This document shows, piece after piece, positions 12,039 to 21,011 of a stretch of DNA of 64,000 nucleotides. The notes under the pieces were generated by a model, which worked only from the letters and a program-made list of their open reading frames with translations, searched no databases and was not told the origin of the DNA. Made by a program: the position numbers and the translations under genes. Each line of letters opens with the position of its first letter. Position 1 is the first letter of the stretch. The stretch comes from Streptomyces laurentii. Its GTDB lineage: Bacteria; Actinomycetota; Actinomycetes; Streptomycetales; Streptomycetaceae. The DNA is taken from the NCBI GenBank assembly GCA_002355495.1, contig AP017424.1, positions 1,550,001-1,614,000 of the forward strand, in the 5' to 3' direction.

Positions 12039-12464
12039 TCAGGCCTTGGGGCCGGCGATCAGCTTGCCGTTCTCGACCCGGACCGGGACCTCGGGCAGCG
12101 GCACGGTCGCCGGACCCTGGAGCGCCTTGCCGGTGGTCACGTCGAAGCGGCTGCCGTGGCAGGGGCAGTTGCCCTCGTTCTTCTCGATCTTGTCGAGGAG
12201 GCAGCCGGCGTGGGTGCACTGGGCACTGAACGCCTTGTACTGGCCCTCGGCCGGGCAGTGCACGAGCACCCGCTGCTCGCGGAACAGCTTGGCGGTGCCG
12301 ACCGGGACCTCGGACGGCGCGCCGAGCTCTACCGGGGCCGTCGGCACCGGGTTCTGGGCGTGGCCGAGGTTGGAGTCGGTGGAGCAGGCGGCGACACCCA
12401 GTCCGGCGGCTCCGGCGAGAGCGGCGCCTTTGAGGACGGTGCGGCGGGTGGACTGGCCGGACAT
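12039..12464 (-). CDS. Rieske [2Fe-2S] lipoprotein
   Basis: 141-residue exported iron-sulfur protein. The N-terminus has a twin-arginine motif (S-T-R-R-T-V-L-K-G) and an alanine-rich helix ending in V-A-A-C, a lipobox, so it is probably a Tat-exported lipoprotein. The Rieske cluster ligands are visible as C-T-H-A-G-C and C-P-C-H-G-S. The start is set at 12464 because longer frames upstream would bury the Tat signal behind a Pro/Ser-rich stretch. It is a stand-alone Rieske protein, not near cytochrome bc genes; its electron partner is unknown. Confidence 0.9.
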   Translation of the reverse strand: MSGQSTRRTVLKGAALAGAAGLGVAACSTDSNLGHAQNPVPTAPVELGAPSEVPVGTAKLFREQRVLVHCPAEGQYKAFSAQCTHAGCLLDKIEKNEGNCPCHGSRFDVTTGKALQGPATVPLPEVPVRVENGKLIAGPKA

Positions 12465-12652
12465 GAGCGCTCCACGGTCGGTCGGAGAGAAGGGACCCAT
12501 GGGGCTCAAGGGACCCAAGGGATCCAGAGGGGACTCATCCGACGATACCGGCGGGTCGGAGGACACCCGCGCGCGGGGCCGCGCGAGGGGGCGGGCGAGG
12601 GGGCGGGCACACGCCTGTCCGCCGCGGTGCGTGATGGGCTACCTTCCGGTAC

Positions 12653-13612
12653 GTGATCGTCGTCGCCGGTGAGTCCCTGATCGACCTGGTTCCCGACGGG
12701 AAGGTTCCCGACGGACCGCCCGACCCCCCCGACCCTCTGGCCCCGCTGCTGCCCCGGCCGGGCGGCGGGCCCTACAACACGGCCATCGCCCTGGGCCGGC
12801 TCGGCGCCCGGACCGCGTTCTGCTCCCGGGTGTCCACGGACGCCTTCGGGGACGCGCTCGTCGCCGGACTGCGGGCCGCCGGGGTCACCACGGATCTCGT
12901 CCAGCGCGGGCCCGAACCGACCACGCTGGCCGTCGCCTCCGTGGGGCCCGACGGCTCCGCGCGCTACGGCTTCTACGTGGACGGCACCGCCGACCGGCTC
13001 TTCGCCCTGCCCGGGCGGCTCCCCGAGGACGTCCGGGCCGTGGCCTTCGGCACCCTCTCACTGGCCTTGGAACCCGGCGCCCTCGCGTACGAGGCGCTGC
13101 TGCGGCGCTCGGCCGCGGACGGGCTGTTCACCCTGCTCGACCCGAACATCCGGCCCGGGCTGCTCCCCGACCCGGCGGCGTACCGCGCGCGGTTCGCGGG
13201 CTGGCTGCCGTTCGTCTCGCTCCTGAAGCTGTCGGAAGAGGACGCCGACTGGCTCGGCGGCGACCCCGCCGGGTGGCTGGAGCGGGGGCCCGGCGCAGTC
13301 GTGCTGACCCGGGGCGGGGCGGGGCTCACCGTCTACACGCGGGAGTACGAGGTCTCGGTGCCCGCCGTGCCGGTGCGGGTCGTGGACACGATCGGGGCCG
13401 GCGACACGGTGAACGCGGCGTTGCTGCACGGGCTGGTGGGGCGGGACGTGGCGGCGATAGGGGCGGAGGAGTGGCGGGGCGTGCTGGGGTTCGCGGCGCG
13501 GGCGGCGGCGGTGACGTGTACGCGGGCGGGGGCGGAGCCGCCGTTTGCGGGTGAGCTGGAGGGGGGCTGGGGCGCGGGTCCGGGTCCGGGTGCGCTGAGG
13601 TTCTCTTCATAG
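12653..13612 (+). CDS. PfkB-family sugar kinase
   Basis: 319-residue ribokinase/fructokinase-type kinase starting at GTG. N-terminal V-V-A-G-E-S-L-I-D-L-V-P, substrate motif G-G-G-P-Y-N-T-A, and the C-terminal signature D-T-I-G-A-G-D-T-V-N with the catalytic Asp. The substrate is probably a hexose such as fructose, but cannot be read from the sequence. The last 25 residues are a Gly-rich tail outside the fold. It runs convergently toward uvrA, sharing a perfect bidirectional terminator that begins inside its stop codon. Confidence 0.88.
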   Translation: MIVVAGESLIDLVPDGKVPDGPPDPPDPLAPLLPRPGGGPYNTAIALGRLGARTAFCSRVSTDAFGDALVAGLRAAGVTTDLVQRGPEPTTLAVASVGPDGSARYGFYVDGTADRLFALPGRLPEDVRAVAFGTLSLALEPGALAYEALLRRSAADGLFTLLDPNIRPGLLPDPAAYRARFAGWLPFVSLLKLSEEDADWLGGDPAGWLERGPGAVVLTRGGAGLTVYTREYEVSVPAVPVRVVDTIGAGDTVNAALLHGLVGRDVAAIGAEEWRGVLGFAARAAAVTCTRAGAEPPFAGELEGGWGAGPGPGALRFSS

Positions 13613-13651
13613 ACGAGGGCGCCCCACCTTGAGTGGTGGGGCGCCCTCGTC
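13612..13651. terminator. Bidirectional terminator between sugar kinase and uvrA
   Basis: Perfect 17-bp stem (13612-13628 with 13635-13651) with loop TTGAGT; its first base is the last base of the kinase stop codon. uvrA stops 14 nt further on. Confidence 0.85.
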
Positions 13652-13664
13652 ATGCATCTACGGG

Positions 13665-16600
13665 TCAGCTCTTGCGGGCCCGGGTGGTCGTCTTCTTCGC
13701 CGTGGTCTTCTTGGCCGCCGTCGTCTTCTTCGCCGCCGTCGTCTTCTTCGCCGCCGTCGTCTTCTTCGCCGCCGTGGTGGTCTTCTTCGCGGCCGTCTTC
13801 TTGGCGCCGCGCGGGGCGCGGACCGAGGAGGCGTCGCTGACGCGGTCGGCGCCGAGGATCTCGCGGAGGAACTTGCCGGTGTGGCTGGCCGGGGTCGAGG
13901 CGATCTCCTCGGGGGTGCCCTCGGCGATGACCAGGCCGCCGCCGCTGCCGCCCTCGGGGCCCATGTCGATGACCCAGTCGGCGGTCTTGATGACGTCCAG
14001 GTTGTGCTCGATGACGATCACCGAGTTGCCCTTGTCGACCAGGCCGGAGAGGACCTTGATCAGCTTCGAGATGTCCTCGAAGTGGAGACCGGTGGTCGGC
14101 TCGTCCAGGACGTAGACCGTGCGGCCCGTGGAGCGCTTCTGGAGCTCGGAGGCGAGCTTGACGCGCTGGGCCTCGCCGCCGGAGAGGGTCGGCGCGGACT
14201 GGCCGAGGCGGACGTAGCCGAGGCCGACCTCGTGCAGGGTGCGCAGGTGGCGGGCGATGGTCGGGACGGCCTCGAAGAAGTCCAGGGCCTCCTCGATCGG
14301 CATGTCCAGGACCTCGGCGATGGACTTGCCCTTGTAGTGGACCTCCAGGGTCTCCCGGTTGTACCGGGCGCCGTGGCAGACCTCGCACGGGACGTAGACG
14401 TCCGGGAGGAAGTTCATCTCGATCTTGATCGTGCCGTCGCCGGAGCAGTTCTCGCAGCGGCCGCCCTTGACGTTGAAGGAGAAGCGGCCGGGCAGGTAGC
14501 CGCGGACCTTCGCCTCCATGGTCTCCGCGAAGAGCCGGCGGACGTGGTCGAAGACTCCGGTGTAGGTCGCCGGGTTCGAGCGCGGGGTGCGGCCGATGGG
14601 CGACTGGTCGACGTGCACGACCTTGTCGACGAGGTCGTCGCCGGCCACGCGCGTGTGGCGGCCGGGCACCGACTTGGCGCCGTTCAGCTCGCGTGCCAGG
14701 TGGGTGTAGAGGATGTCGTTGACCAGCGTCGACTTGCCGGAGCCGGAGACACCGGTGACGGCGGTGAGGACGCCCAGCGGGAAGGAGACGTCGATGTCCC
14801 GCAGGTTGTTCTCCCGGGCGCCGTGCACGGTGAGCAGGCGCTTCGGGTCGACCGGGCGGCGCAGGTCGGGCGTGCCGATCGCCTTGCGGCCGGACAGGTA
14901 CTGCCCGGTCATCGACTCCTTGTTGGCGAGCAGCTCCTTGAGCGGCCCGGAGTGGACGACCTTGCCACCGTGCTCGCCGGCGCCGGGGCCGATGTCGACG
15001 ACCCAGTCGGCGACCTTGATGGTGTCCTCGTCGTGCTCGACCACGATGAGGGTGTTGCCCATGTCGCGCAGCCGCACCAGGGTCTCGATGAGCCGGTGGT
15101 TGTCGCGCTGGTGCAGACCGATGGACGGCTCGTCGAGCACGTACAGCACACCGACCAGGCCGGAGCCGATCTGGGTGGCGAGCCGGATGCGCTGGGCCTC
15201 GCCGCCGGAGAGGGTGCCGGCGGCACGGTTGAGCGAGAGGTAGTCGAGGCCGACGTCGACGAGGAAGCGCAGCCGCTCGTTGACCTCCTTGAGGACGCGC
15301 TCGGCGATCTTCTTGTCGCGCGCGTTCAGGGTGAGGCGGCCGAGGAAGTCGGCGCAGTCGCTGATCGACATCGCGGAGACCTCGGCGATGGACTTCTCCA
15401 TCACGGTGACCGCGAGCACGATCGGCTTCAGCCGGGTGCCCTCACAGGTGGGGCAGGGCACCTCGCGCATGTAGCCCTCGAAGCGCTCGCGGCTGGAGTC
15501 GCTCTCGGCCTCGCTGTGCCGCCGCTTCACGAAGGAGACGGCGCCCTCGAAGGCCGGGCTGGTCCAGGCGCGCTCGCGCCCGTACCGGTTGCGGTAACGG
15601 ACCTCGACCTGGGTCTTGTGGCCGTACATGAGGGCCTTCTTGGCCCGCTGCGGCAGACCCGCGTACGGGATGTCGGTACGGAAGCCGAGGGCCTGGGCGA
15701 GCCCGTCGATCATCCGGCCGAAGTACTCCTTGGTGTGGCCGTGCGACCAGGGGTGGATGGCGCCCTCGTCGAGGGACTTCTCCTCGTCGGGCACGACCAG
15801 CTCGGGGTCGACCTCCATGCGGGTGCCGATGCCGGTGCAGTCGGGGCAGGCGCCGAAGGGCGAGTTGAAGGAGAAGGAGCGCGGCTCCAGCTCCTCGAAG
15901 GACAGGTCGTCGTACGGGCAGTAGAGGTGCTCCGAGTACATCCGCTCGCGCTCGGGGTCGTCCTCGGGGAGGTCGACGAAGTCGAGCACGACCATGCCGC
16001 CGGACAGGCCGAGCGCGGTCTCGACGGAGTCGGTCAGCCGGCGCTTGGCGGAGTCCTTGACGGTGAGGCGGTCGACGACCACCTCGATGGTGTGCTTCTC
16101 CTGCTTCTTCAGCGTCGGCGGCTCGCTGAGCTGGATCGTCTTCCCGTCGACCCGGGCACGGCTGTAGCCCTTGGTCTGGAGGTCGGCGAAGAGGTCGACG
16201 AACTCGCCCTTGCGCTCGCGTACCAGCGGCGACAGCACCTGGAAGCGGCTGCCCTCGGGCAGCTCCAGGACCTTGTCGACGATGGCCTGCGGCGACTGGC
16301 GGGAGATCGGCCGGTGGCACTCGGGACAGTGCGGCTTGCCGATGCGCGCGAAGAGGAGGCGGAGGTAGTCGTAGACCTCGGTGATGGTGCCGACCGTCGA
16401 GCGCGGGTTGCGCGAGGTCGACTTCTGGTCGATGGAGACGGCGGGCGACAGACCTTCGATGAAGTCGACGTCCGGCTTGTCCATCTGGCCGAGGAACTGG
16501 CGCGCGTAGGAGGAGAGCGACTCGACGTACCGGCGCTGCCCCTCGGCGAAGATCGTGTCGAACGCGAGGGAGGACTTGCCCGACCCCGAGAGCCCGGTGA

Positions 16601-16688
16601 AGACGATGAGCGAGTCACGGGGGAGGTCGAGCGAGACGTTCTTGAGATTGTGCTCGCGAGCGCCACGGACGATGAGACGGTCGGTCAC
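13665..16688 (-). CDS. uvrA: Excinuclease ABC subunit A
   Basis: Damage-recognition ATPase of nucleotide excision repair; loads UvrB. 1007 residues. Two ABC modules: Walker [10 protein letters not shown] at 32-40 and G-V-S-G-S-G-K-S-T near 660, each with its L-S-G-G-E-A-Q-R signature, plus zinc ligands C-P-E-C-H, C-P-D-C, C-P-T-C-E and C-E-N-C. GTG at 16688 is preferred because GAAAGG lies 11 nt upstream; an in-frame GTG four codons earlier would overlap that site. The C-terminus ends in a Lys/Ala/Thr-rich tail (about 45 residues of A-K-K-T-T repeats). A LexA-like box lies upstream. Confidence 0.97.
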   Translation of the reverse strand: MTDRLIVRGAREHNLKNVSLDLPRDSLIVFTGLSGSGKSSLAFDTIFAEGQRRYVESLSSYARQFLGQMDKPDVDFIEGLSPAVSIDQKSTSRNPRSTVGTITEVYDYLRLLFARIGKPHCPECHRPISRQSPQAIVDKVLELPEGSRFQVLSPLVRERKGEFVDLFADLQTKGYSRARVDGKTIQLSEPPTLKKQEKHTIEVVVDRLTVKDSAKRRLTDSVETALGLSGGMVVLDFVDLPEDDPERERMYSEHLYCPYDDLSFEELEPRSFSFNSPFGACPDCTGIGTRMEVDPELVVPDEEKSLDEGAIHPWSHGHTKEYFGRMIDGLAQALGFRTDIPYAGLPQRAKKALMYGHKTQVEVRYRNRYGRERAWTSPAFEGAVSFVKRRHSEAESDSSRERFEGYMREVPCPTCEGTRLKPIVLAVTVMEKSIAEVSAMSISDCADFLGRLTLNARDKKIAERVLKEVNERLRFLVDVGLDYLSLNRAAGTLSGGEAQRIRLATQIGSGLVGVLYVLDEPSIGLHQRDNHRLIETLVRLRDMGNTLIVVEHDEDTIKVADWVVDIGPGAGEHGGKVVHSGPLKELLANKESMTGQYLSGRKAIGTPDLRRPVDPKRLLTVHGARENNLRDIDVSFPLGVLTAVTGVSGSGKSTLVNDILYTHLARELNGAKSVPGRHTRVAGDDLVDKVVHVDQSPIGRTPRSNPATYTGVFDHVRRLFAETMEAKVRGYLPGRFSFNVKGGRCENCSGDGTIKIEMNFLPDVYVPCEVCHGARYNRETLEVHYKGKSIAEVLDMPIEEALDFFEAVPTIARHLRTLHEVGLGYVRLGQSAPTLSGGEAQRVKLASELQKRSTGRTVYVLDEPTTGLHFEDISKLIKVLSGLVDKGNSVIVIEHNLDVIKTADWVIDMGPEGGSGGGLVIAEGTPEEIASTPASHTGKFLREILGADRVSDASSVRAPRGAKKTAAKKTTTAAKKTTAAKKTTAAKKTTAAKKTTAKKTTTRARKS
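13686..13806 (-). repeat. 18-bp tandem repeats coding the UvrA basic tail
   Basis: Three perfect 18-bp units (13720-13737, 13738-13755, 13756-13773) are flanked on both sides by degenerate units. On the coding strand each encodes A-A-K-K-T-T, like the C-terminal tails of histone H1-like proteins. Confidence 0.85.
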
Positions 16689-16765
16689 GCCGTTCCGCAC
16701 CTTTCTTCAGAGAGCGGATGTGCCTGGGTACCCAACAACCAAGGATGCCGGATGCTTCCACCGAG

Positions 16766-16785
16766 CTTATAGCACGTACATTCGA
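16766..16785 (-). promoter_or_regulatory. uvrA -10 region with LexA-like box
   Basis: On the minus strand TCGAAT-GTAC-GTGCTA (16770-16785) resembles the actinobacterial SOS box (TCGAAC, 4 nt, GTTCGA) with a good left half and a poor right half. It abuts a TATAAG -10 (16766-16771), 78 nt before the uvrA GTG. The -35 is weak. Confidence 0.45.
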
Positions 16786-16903
16786 TTTTTGGCGGCTTGC
16801 CGCCCGCGTCACCCGAACGAGTGGCCGCAGGCGCTGCCGGAATCCGGGCCCTCCGACAGGAAGGGCCTGGTGGGGAGGCACTCCACCCCCTAGGGTCGGC
16901 GCC

Positions 16904-17611
16904 ATGATCGATCATGTGCGTGATCTCGACCTCGTACGCGAGGCGACCGACCGGCTCATCGACGCCGCCTCCTCCTGGGACAACGCGATGCTCGCCCAGC
17001 CGTCACGGCTGCCGGGCTGGACCCGCGGTCACATCCTGGCCCACCTCGCCCGCAACGCCGACGCCCTGGCCAACGTTCTCCAGGGCCTGCCGATGTACCC
17101 GGACGCCGCGACCCGCGACGCCGACATCGAGCGGGATTCCAACCGGCCGCTCGGCGAGCAGCTCGCCGACCTGCGCGCCTCCGCCGACCGCCTCGCGGCC
17201 GTGGCCGCCGAGCCCGCCGACTGGAGCCGTACCGTCGAGCTCCGCAACGGTGTCACCGACAGCGCCTCCCGGGTCCCGTTCCGGCGCTGGGTCGAGGTGG
17301 CCCTGCACCACGTCGACCTGGACGCCGGCTACGAGCTGGAGGACCTGCCGGACGAGTTCACCGGCCGCGAGATCGCGTTCCTCGCGGACCGCTGGAGCGG
17401 CCGCCCGGACGTTCCGCCCGTGACCCTGCGGATCGGAACCGACGACGACGCCGCCGCTCCCTCCTGGACGACCGGCGGCACCGACGGCAAGCCCGTCGTC
17501 CTCGGCGGCACCGGCGCCGAGCTCCTCGGCTGGCTGGCCGGCCGCGGCGACAAGGGCGCCCACCTCGCCGTCCTCGAAGGCCCCGGACTCCCGGAGCTCC
17601 CGCCGCTGTAG
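16904..17611 (+). CDS. Maleylpyruvate isomerase-family (mycothiol-dependent, DinB-like) protein
   Basis: 235 residues with the N-terminal four-helix DinB/MDMPI fold: W-D-N-A-M-L, L-P-G-W-T-R-G-H-I-L-A-H-L-A-R-N, then W-V-E-V-A-L-H-H-V-D-L whose His/Glu residues would complete a metal site, and a C-terminal SCP2-like part ending V-L-E-G-P-G-L-P. Members use mycothiol in thiol-dependent isomerisation or conjugation; the exact substrate is not known. A TAGGGT -10 (16891-16896) stands 7 nt before the ATG, so the message is probably leaderless. It is divergent from uvrA and 25 nt upstream of the hydrolase gene. Confidence 0.85.
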   Translation: MIDHVRDLDLVREATDRLIDAASSWDNAMLAQPSRLPGWTRGHILAHLARNADALANVLQGLPMYPDAATRDADIERDSNRPLGEQLADLRASADRLAAVAAEPADWSRTVELRNGVTDSASRVPFRRWVEVALHHVDLDAGYELEDLPDEFTGREIAFLADRWSGRPDVPPVTLRIGTDDDAAAPSWTTGGTDGKPVVLGGTGAELLGWLAGRGDKGAHLAVLEGPGLPELPPL

Positions 17612-17636
17612 GCGCGGGCGCGCGTAGGCTGAGGCC

Positions 17637-18293
17637 ATGACGTACAGCGGAGCGGTGAGGCCCGGCGGGCCGGCGGACGTGCACGAGCTGACCGACCTGA
17701 TGATCTCGAAGGTCGCGGTCGGCCCGATGGACAACAACGCGTATCTGCTGCGCTGCCGGACCACCGGCGAGCAGCTGCTGATCGACGCCGCCAACGAGAC
17801 GGACACCCTGCTCACGCTGATCGGTGACGACGGCATCGCGGCCGTCGTCACCACCCACCAGCACGGCGACCACTGGCAGGCCCTGGCCGAGGTGGTCGCC
17901 GCCACCGGCGCCCGGACGTACGCGGGCGCGTACGACGCCGAGGGCATCCCGGTCCCCACGGACGTGCGCGTGGAGGACGGCGACACGATCTCCGTCGGCC
18001 GGGTCCGACTGACCGCGCGGCGGCTCGTCGGGCACACCCCCGGCTCGATCGCCCTGGTCTACGACGACCCGCACGGTCACCCGCACGTGTTCACGGGCGA
18101 CTGCCTGTTCCCCGGCGGGATCGGCAACACCTGGAAGGATCCGGAGGCGTTCGCGAGCCTGATCCACGACGTGGAGACCAAGCTCTTCGACGCCCTCCCG
18201 GACGAGACCTGGGTCTACCCGGGCCACGGCAAGGACACCACGCTGGGCGACGAGCGCCCGCATCTCGCGGAGTGGCGCGAGCGCGGTTGGTGA
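17637..18293 (+). CDS. Metallo-beta-lactamase-fold hydrolase
   Basis: 218-residue glyoxalase II-like hydrolase. The zinc motif is T-H-Q-H-G-D-H (near residue 80), with further ligands in V-G-H-T-P-G-S, F-T-G-D-C-L-F and Y-P-G-H-G-K. There is no membrane or export signal. The thiol-conjugate or lactone substrate is unknown. A TAGGCT 7 nt upstream of the ATG suggests its own leaderless transcript, though it also lies only 25 nt after the mycothiol-type isomerase gene, and the pair may act on the same thiol adducts (inference). Confidence 0.85.
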   Translation: MTYSGAVRPGGPADVHELTDLMISKVAVGPMDNNAYLLRCRTTGEQLLIDAANETDTLLTLIGDDGIAAVVTTHQHGDHWQALAEVVAATGARTYAGAYDAEGIPVPTDVRVEDGDTISVGRVRLTARRLVGHTPGSIALVYDDPHGHPHVFTGDCLFPGGIGNTWKDPEAFASLIHDVETKLFDALPDETWVYPGHGKDTTLGDERPHLAEWRERGW

Positions 18294-18311
18294 TCACCGG
18301 CTGACCCTCGG

Positions 18312-18336
18312 GTGACCGGCGCGCGCGGCCGGTCAC
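18312..18336 (+). terminator. Terminator after the hydrolase gene
   Basis: Perfect 9-bp stem GTGACCGGC / GCCGGTCAC (18312-18320, 18328-18336) with a 7-nt loop, 18 nt after the stop. Confidence 0.6.
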
Positions 18337-18395
18337 ACCGGGGATGCCTCCGCACGCCCCCGTAACCCGGACGGCCCCCGGGTAGTTGGCGCCAC

Positions 18396-19732
18396 ATGCA
18401 CCACAGTCACGCTCCGTCGCCGCCCCGGGCCCCTTCGATGGGGCGGCTCGCCGCGGCCTCGCTCGTCGGCACGGCCATCGAGTTCTTCGACTTCTACGTC
18501 TACGGCACGGCCGCCGCGCTCGTCCTCGGCCCGCTGTTCTTCCCGACCTTCTCCCCCGTCGCGGGGACCCTCGCCGCCTTCGGCACCTTCGCCGTCGGTT
18601 TCCTGTCCCGGCCGATCGGCTCGGCCGTCTTCGGGCACGTCGGCGACCGATACGGCCGCCGCCCGGTCCTGTTCGTCTCCCTGCTGCTCACCGGCTTCGC
18701 CACGGTCGCGGTCGGTTTCGTTCCCACGTACGACTCGATCGGCATCGCCGCGCCCCTGCTGCTGCTCGTCCTGCGCTTCCTCCAGGGGCTCGGCCTCGGC
18801 GGGGAGTGGGGCGGGGCGGTGCTGCTGACCGCCGAGCACGCCCCGGAGCGCCGCCGGGCGCTGTGGTCGAGCTTCCCGCAGATGGGGCCCTCGATCGGCT
18901 TCCTGCTCGCGAACGGGGTGGTGCTGGCGCTCACGGCCGGCCTGAGTGACGCCGAGTTCCGCTCCTGGGGCTGGCGGGTGCCGTTCTGGGCGGCCGGGCT
19001 GCTCGCCGCGGCCGGGCTCGCGCTGCGGTCCTCGCTCGCGGAGTCCCCGCAGTTCGAGGCCATGACGGCGGCGGGGAAAACGGCGAACGCCCCGGTCCGG
19101 GAGGTGTTCCGGGACCACTGGCGGACCGTGCTGCTCACGGCGGGCGGGCTCTCCGTCGGCTACGCCGTCTTCTACGCGGTGTCCACCTGGTCCTGTCCTA
19201 CGGCACGAAGCAGCTGGGCGTGCCGAGCGCGGTGATGCTGACGTGCGTGATGGGGGCCGTGGCGGTCAAGGGGATGCTGACGCCGTTCGTGGCGATGCTC
19301 GGCGACCGCTTCGGGCGCCGGACGATGTGCCTGACGGGCTGCACGGCCTCGGCGCTGTGGATGTTCCCGATGGTGGCGCTGCTGTCCACCGCGCGCCCGT
19401 GGCTGATGTTCCTGGGCTTCCTCGGCTCGTCGCTGGCGTTCATCACGGTGTTCTCGGTGGTCGCCGCGTATCTGCCGGAGCTGTACGAGCCGCGGGTGCG
19501 GTGCACGGGCGCGGCCGTCGGCTACAACCTGGCGGGCGTGCTCGGCGGGGCGCTGACCCCGATCGTGGCGACGGCCGTCTCGGAGGGCCGCTCGGGGCCG
19601 CCGTGGGGCGTGGCAGCCTATCTCACCGTGGTGGCCCTGGTGAGTCTCGGCTGCTTCGCCCTGCTGCCGGAGACCCTGCCGGGGCGGGCGGTGGCGACGG
19701 CCGGCGCGAAGCCGGAGCCGGAACCCGCATAG
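18396..19732 (+). pseudogene. MHS-family MFS transporter with a -1 frameshift
   Basis: Metabolite:H+ symporter-type MFS protein. The first part (18396-19190) reads I-E-F-F-D-F-Y-V-Y-G-T, then the loop 2-3 motif G-D-R-Y-G-R-R-P and Q-G-L-G-L-G-G-E-W-G-G, six or seven helices in all. At about 19191-19195 the frame is lost; the rest continues in the +2 frame (G-D-R-F-G-R-R, then helices 8-12) to the stop at 19732. One extra C in the TCCTG at 19191-19195 restores T-W-S-L-S-Y-G-T-K. The whole gene would give about 445 residues. Either a recent pseudogene or a homopolymer error in the sequence. Confidence 0.85.
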
Positions 19733-19739
19733 GACAAGG

Positions 19740-19787
19740 CGAGGGGCCGGTGCGGGATGGCCTGTGCCGTCCCGCACCGGCCCCTCG
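19740..19787. terminator. Bidirectional terminator between the MFS gene and terC
   Basis: Perfect 17-18-bp stem (about 19740-19757 with 19770-19787), loop of 12 nt, lying between two convergent stops. Confidence 0.85.
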
Positions 19788-19794
19788 TGTGAGG

Positions 19795-20793
19795 TCAGGC
19801 CTCGACGCCCGTCTTGCCGGCCGTCTCGGCCGTCTCGGCGGCCTCGCGCTGCGCCTGCCGCTTCGAGGCGATCAGGCTGGTGATCGTGGTGACGATCAGG
19901 ACGCCGCAGATGACGGCGAGGGAGACCGGGATGGAGATCTCGGGCACCGACACCCCGGACTCGTGCAGGGCGTGCAACACCAGCTTCACGCCGATGAAGC
20001 CGAGGATCACCGACAGGCCGTAGCTGAGGTGGACCAGCTTCTTGAGCAGGCCGCCGATCAGGAAGTACAGCTGCCGCAGACCCATGAGGGCGAAGGCGTT
20101 GGCGGTGAAGACGATGTACGGGTCCTGGGTGAGGCCGAAGATCGCCGGGATGGAGTCGAGGGCGAACAGGATGTCGGTGGTGCCGATCGCGAGCATGACC
20201 ACCATCAGCGGGGTCAGCACGCGCTTGCCGTAGCTCTCGATGACGAGCTTGGTGCCGTGGTAGCGGTCGGCGACGCCGAACCGCTTCTCGATGGACTTGA
20301 GGAGACGGTTCTCCTCGAACTCGTCCTCCTCCTCGTCGGCGCGCGCCTCCTGGATGAGCTTCCAGGCGGTGAAGATCAGGAACGCCCCGAAGAGGTAGAA
20401 CACCCACGAGAAGTTGGCGAGGACCGCGGCACCGGCGGCGATGAAGATCGCGCGGAGCACCAGGGCTATCAGCACGCCCACCAGCAGCACCCGCTGCTGG
20501 AGGTGGGACGGCACCGCGAACTTCGCCATGATCAGGACGAAGACGAAGAGGTTGTCGACACTGAGCGACTTCTCGGTGACATAGCCCGCGAAGAACTCTC
20601 CGGCGGCCTGTCCGCTGCCGAAGAGCAACAGGCCGAGGCCGAACAGCGCGGCGAGGACGATCCAGACGACCGTCCAGATGCCGGCTTCCTTCACCGACAC
20701 GTCGTGGGGCTTGCGCCCGATGAGGAAATCGACCGAGATCAGGGCGGCCAGACCAAGAATGGTCAGCACCCACAGGGTCACGGATACGTCCAC
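19795..20793 (-). CDS. TerC-family integral membrane protein
   Basis: 332 residues, about eight hydrophobic helices. Family motifs: S-V-D-N-L-F-V-F in helix 3 and A-L-D-S-I-P-A-I-F in a later helix, both with membrane-buried Asp. TerC proteins are associated with tellurite resistance and, in several bacteria, with manganese export or metalation of exported enzymes. The GTG at 20793 follows GGAGG closely and yields M-D-V-S-V-T-L-W. An upstream ~110-nt leader with yybP-ykoY riboswitch hallmarks supports manganese-controlled expression. A charged cytosolic loop (D-E-E-E-D-E-F-E-E) sits after helix 5. Confidence 0.92.
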   Translation of the reverse strand: MDVSVTLWVLTILGLAALISVDFLIGRKPHDVSVKEAGIWTVVWIVLAALFGLGLLLFGSGQAAGEFFAGYVTEKSLSVDNLFVFVLIMAKFAVPSHLQQRVLLVGVLIALVLRAIFIAAGAAVLANFSWVFYLFGAFLIFTAWKLIQEARADEEEDEFEENRLLKSIEKRFGVADRYHGTKLVIESYGKRVLTPLMVVMLAIGTTDILFALDSIPAIFGLTQDPYIVFTANAFALMGLRQLYFLIGGLLKKLVHLSYGLSVILGFIGVKLVLHALHESGVSVPEISIPVSLAVICGVLIVTTITSLIASKRQAQREAAETAETAGKTGVEA

Positions 20794-20837
20794 TGCGCCT
20801 CCGGCGTCGTACGGCTCACATGGAGCCTGCTCGTTGC

Positions 20838-20945
20838 CGGAGGTCTCTTCCACCCGGGAGAACCGGGCCGGCGCCCCGGGATCAGATGTCTGATCTGTCC
20901 GTATTGACGGGTACGCCGCAAGCAGGGAGTACTCCCCTCCGCTGA
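20838..20945 (-). promoter_or_regulatory. Probable yybP-ykoY (manganese) riboswitch upstream of terC
   Basis: In the transcribed (minus) strand the leader shows, in order, GGAGGGGAGTA (near 20930-20940), a CCCGTCAATACGG block (near 20898-20911), GC-rich helices, and AGAGACC (20842-20848), ending 45 nt before the terC start. GGGGAGUA, CGUCAAUACG and AGAGACC are the hallmark conserved pieces of the yybP-ykoY class, which commonly precedes terC-type genes. Recognised by eye, not by covariance search. Confidence 0.72.
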
Positions 20946-21011
20946 AAAAGAGAGTACAGGAAAGACCAAAGGAAGGTAAAGAGATGGGTAAAGCGGCCTC
21001 AAAAACCCAGG

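Noticed and set aside
13686..13806. Short repeats as a CRISPR-like array
   Set aside because: 18-bp direct tandem units without spacers that code the UvrA tail.
13629..16772. Very long open frame (over 1000 codons) on the plus strand opposite uvrA, and similar ones opposite pgi, uvrB, rpsA and hrpB
   Set aside because: Typical antisense shadows of GC-rich codon use; products are Gly/Arg/Ala/Asp-rich without family features, while the minus- or plus-strand partner is a clear gene.
18396..19732. Programmed ribosomal frameshift in the MFS gene
   Set aside because: No slippery heptamer plus stem at the site, and three other genes in the window have the same one-base deletion pattern.
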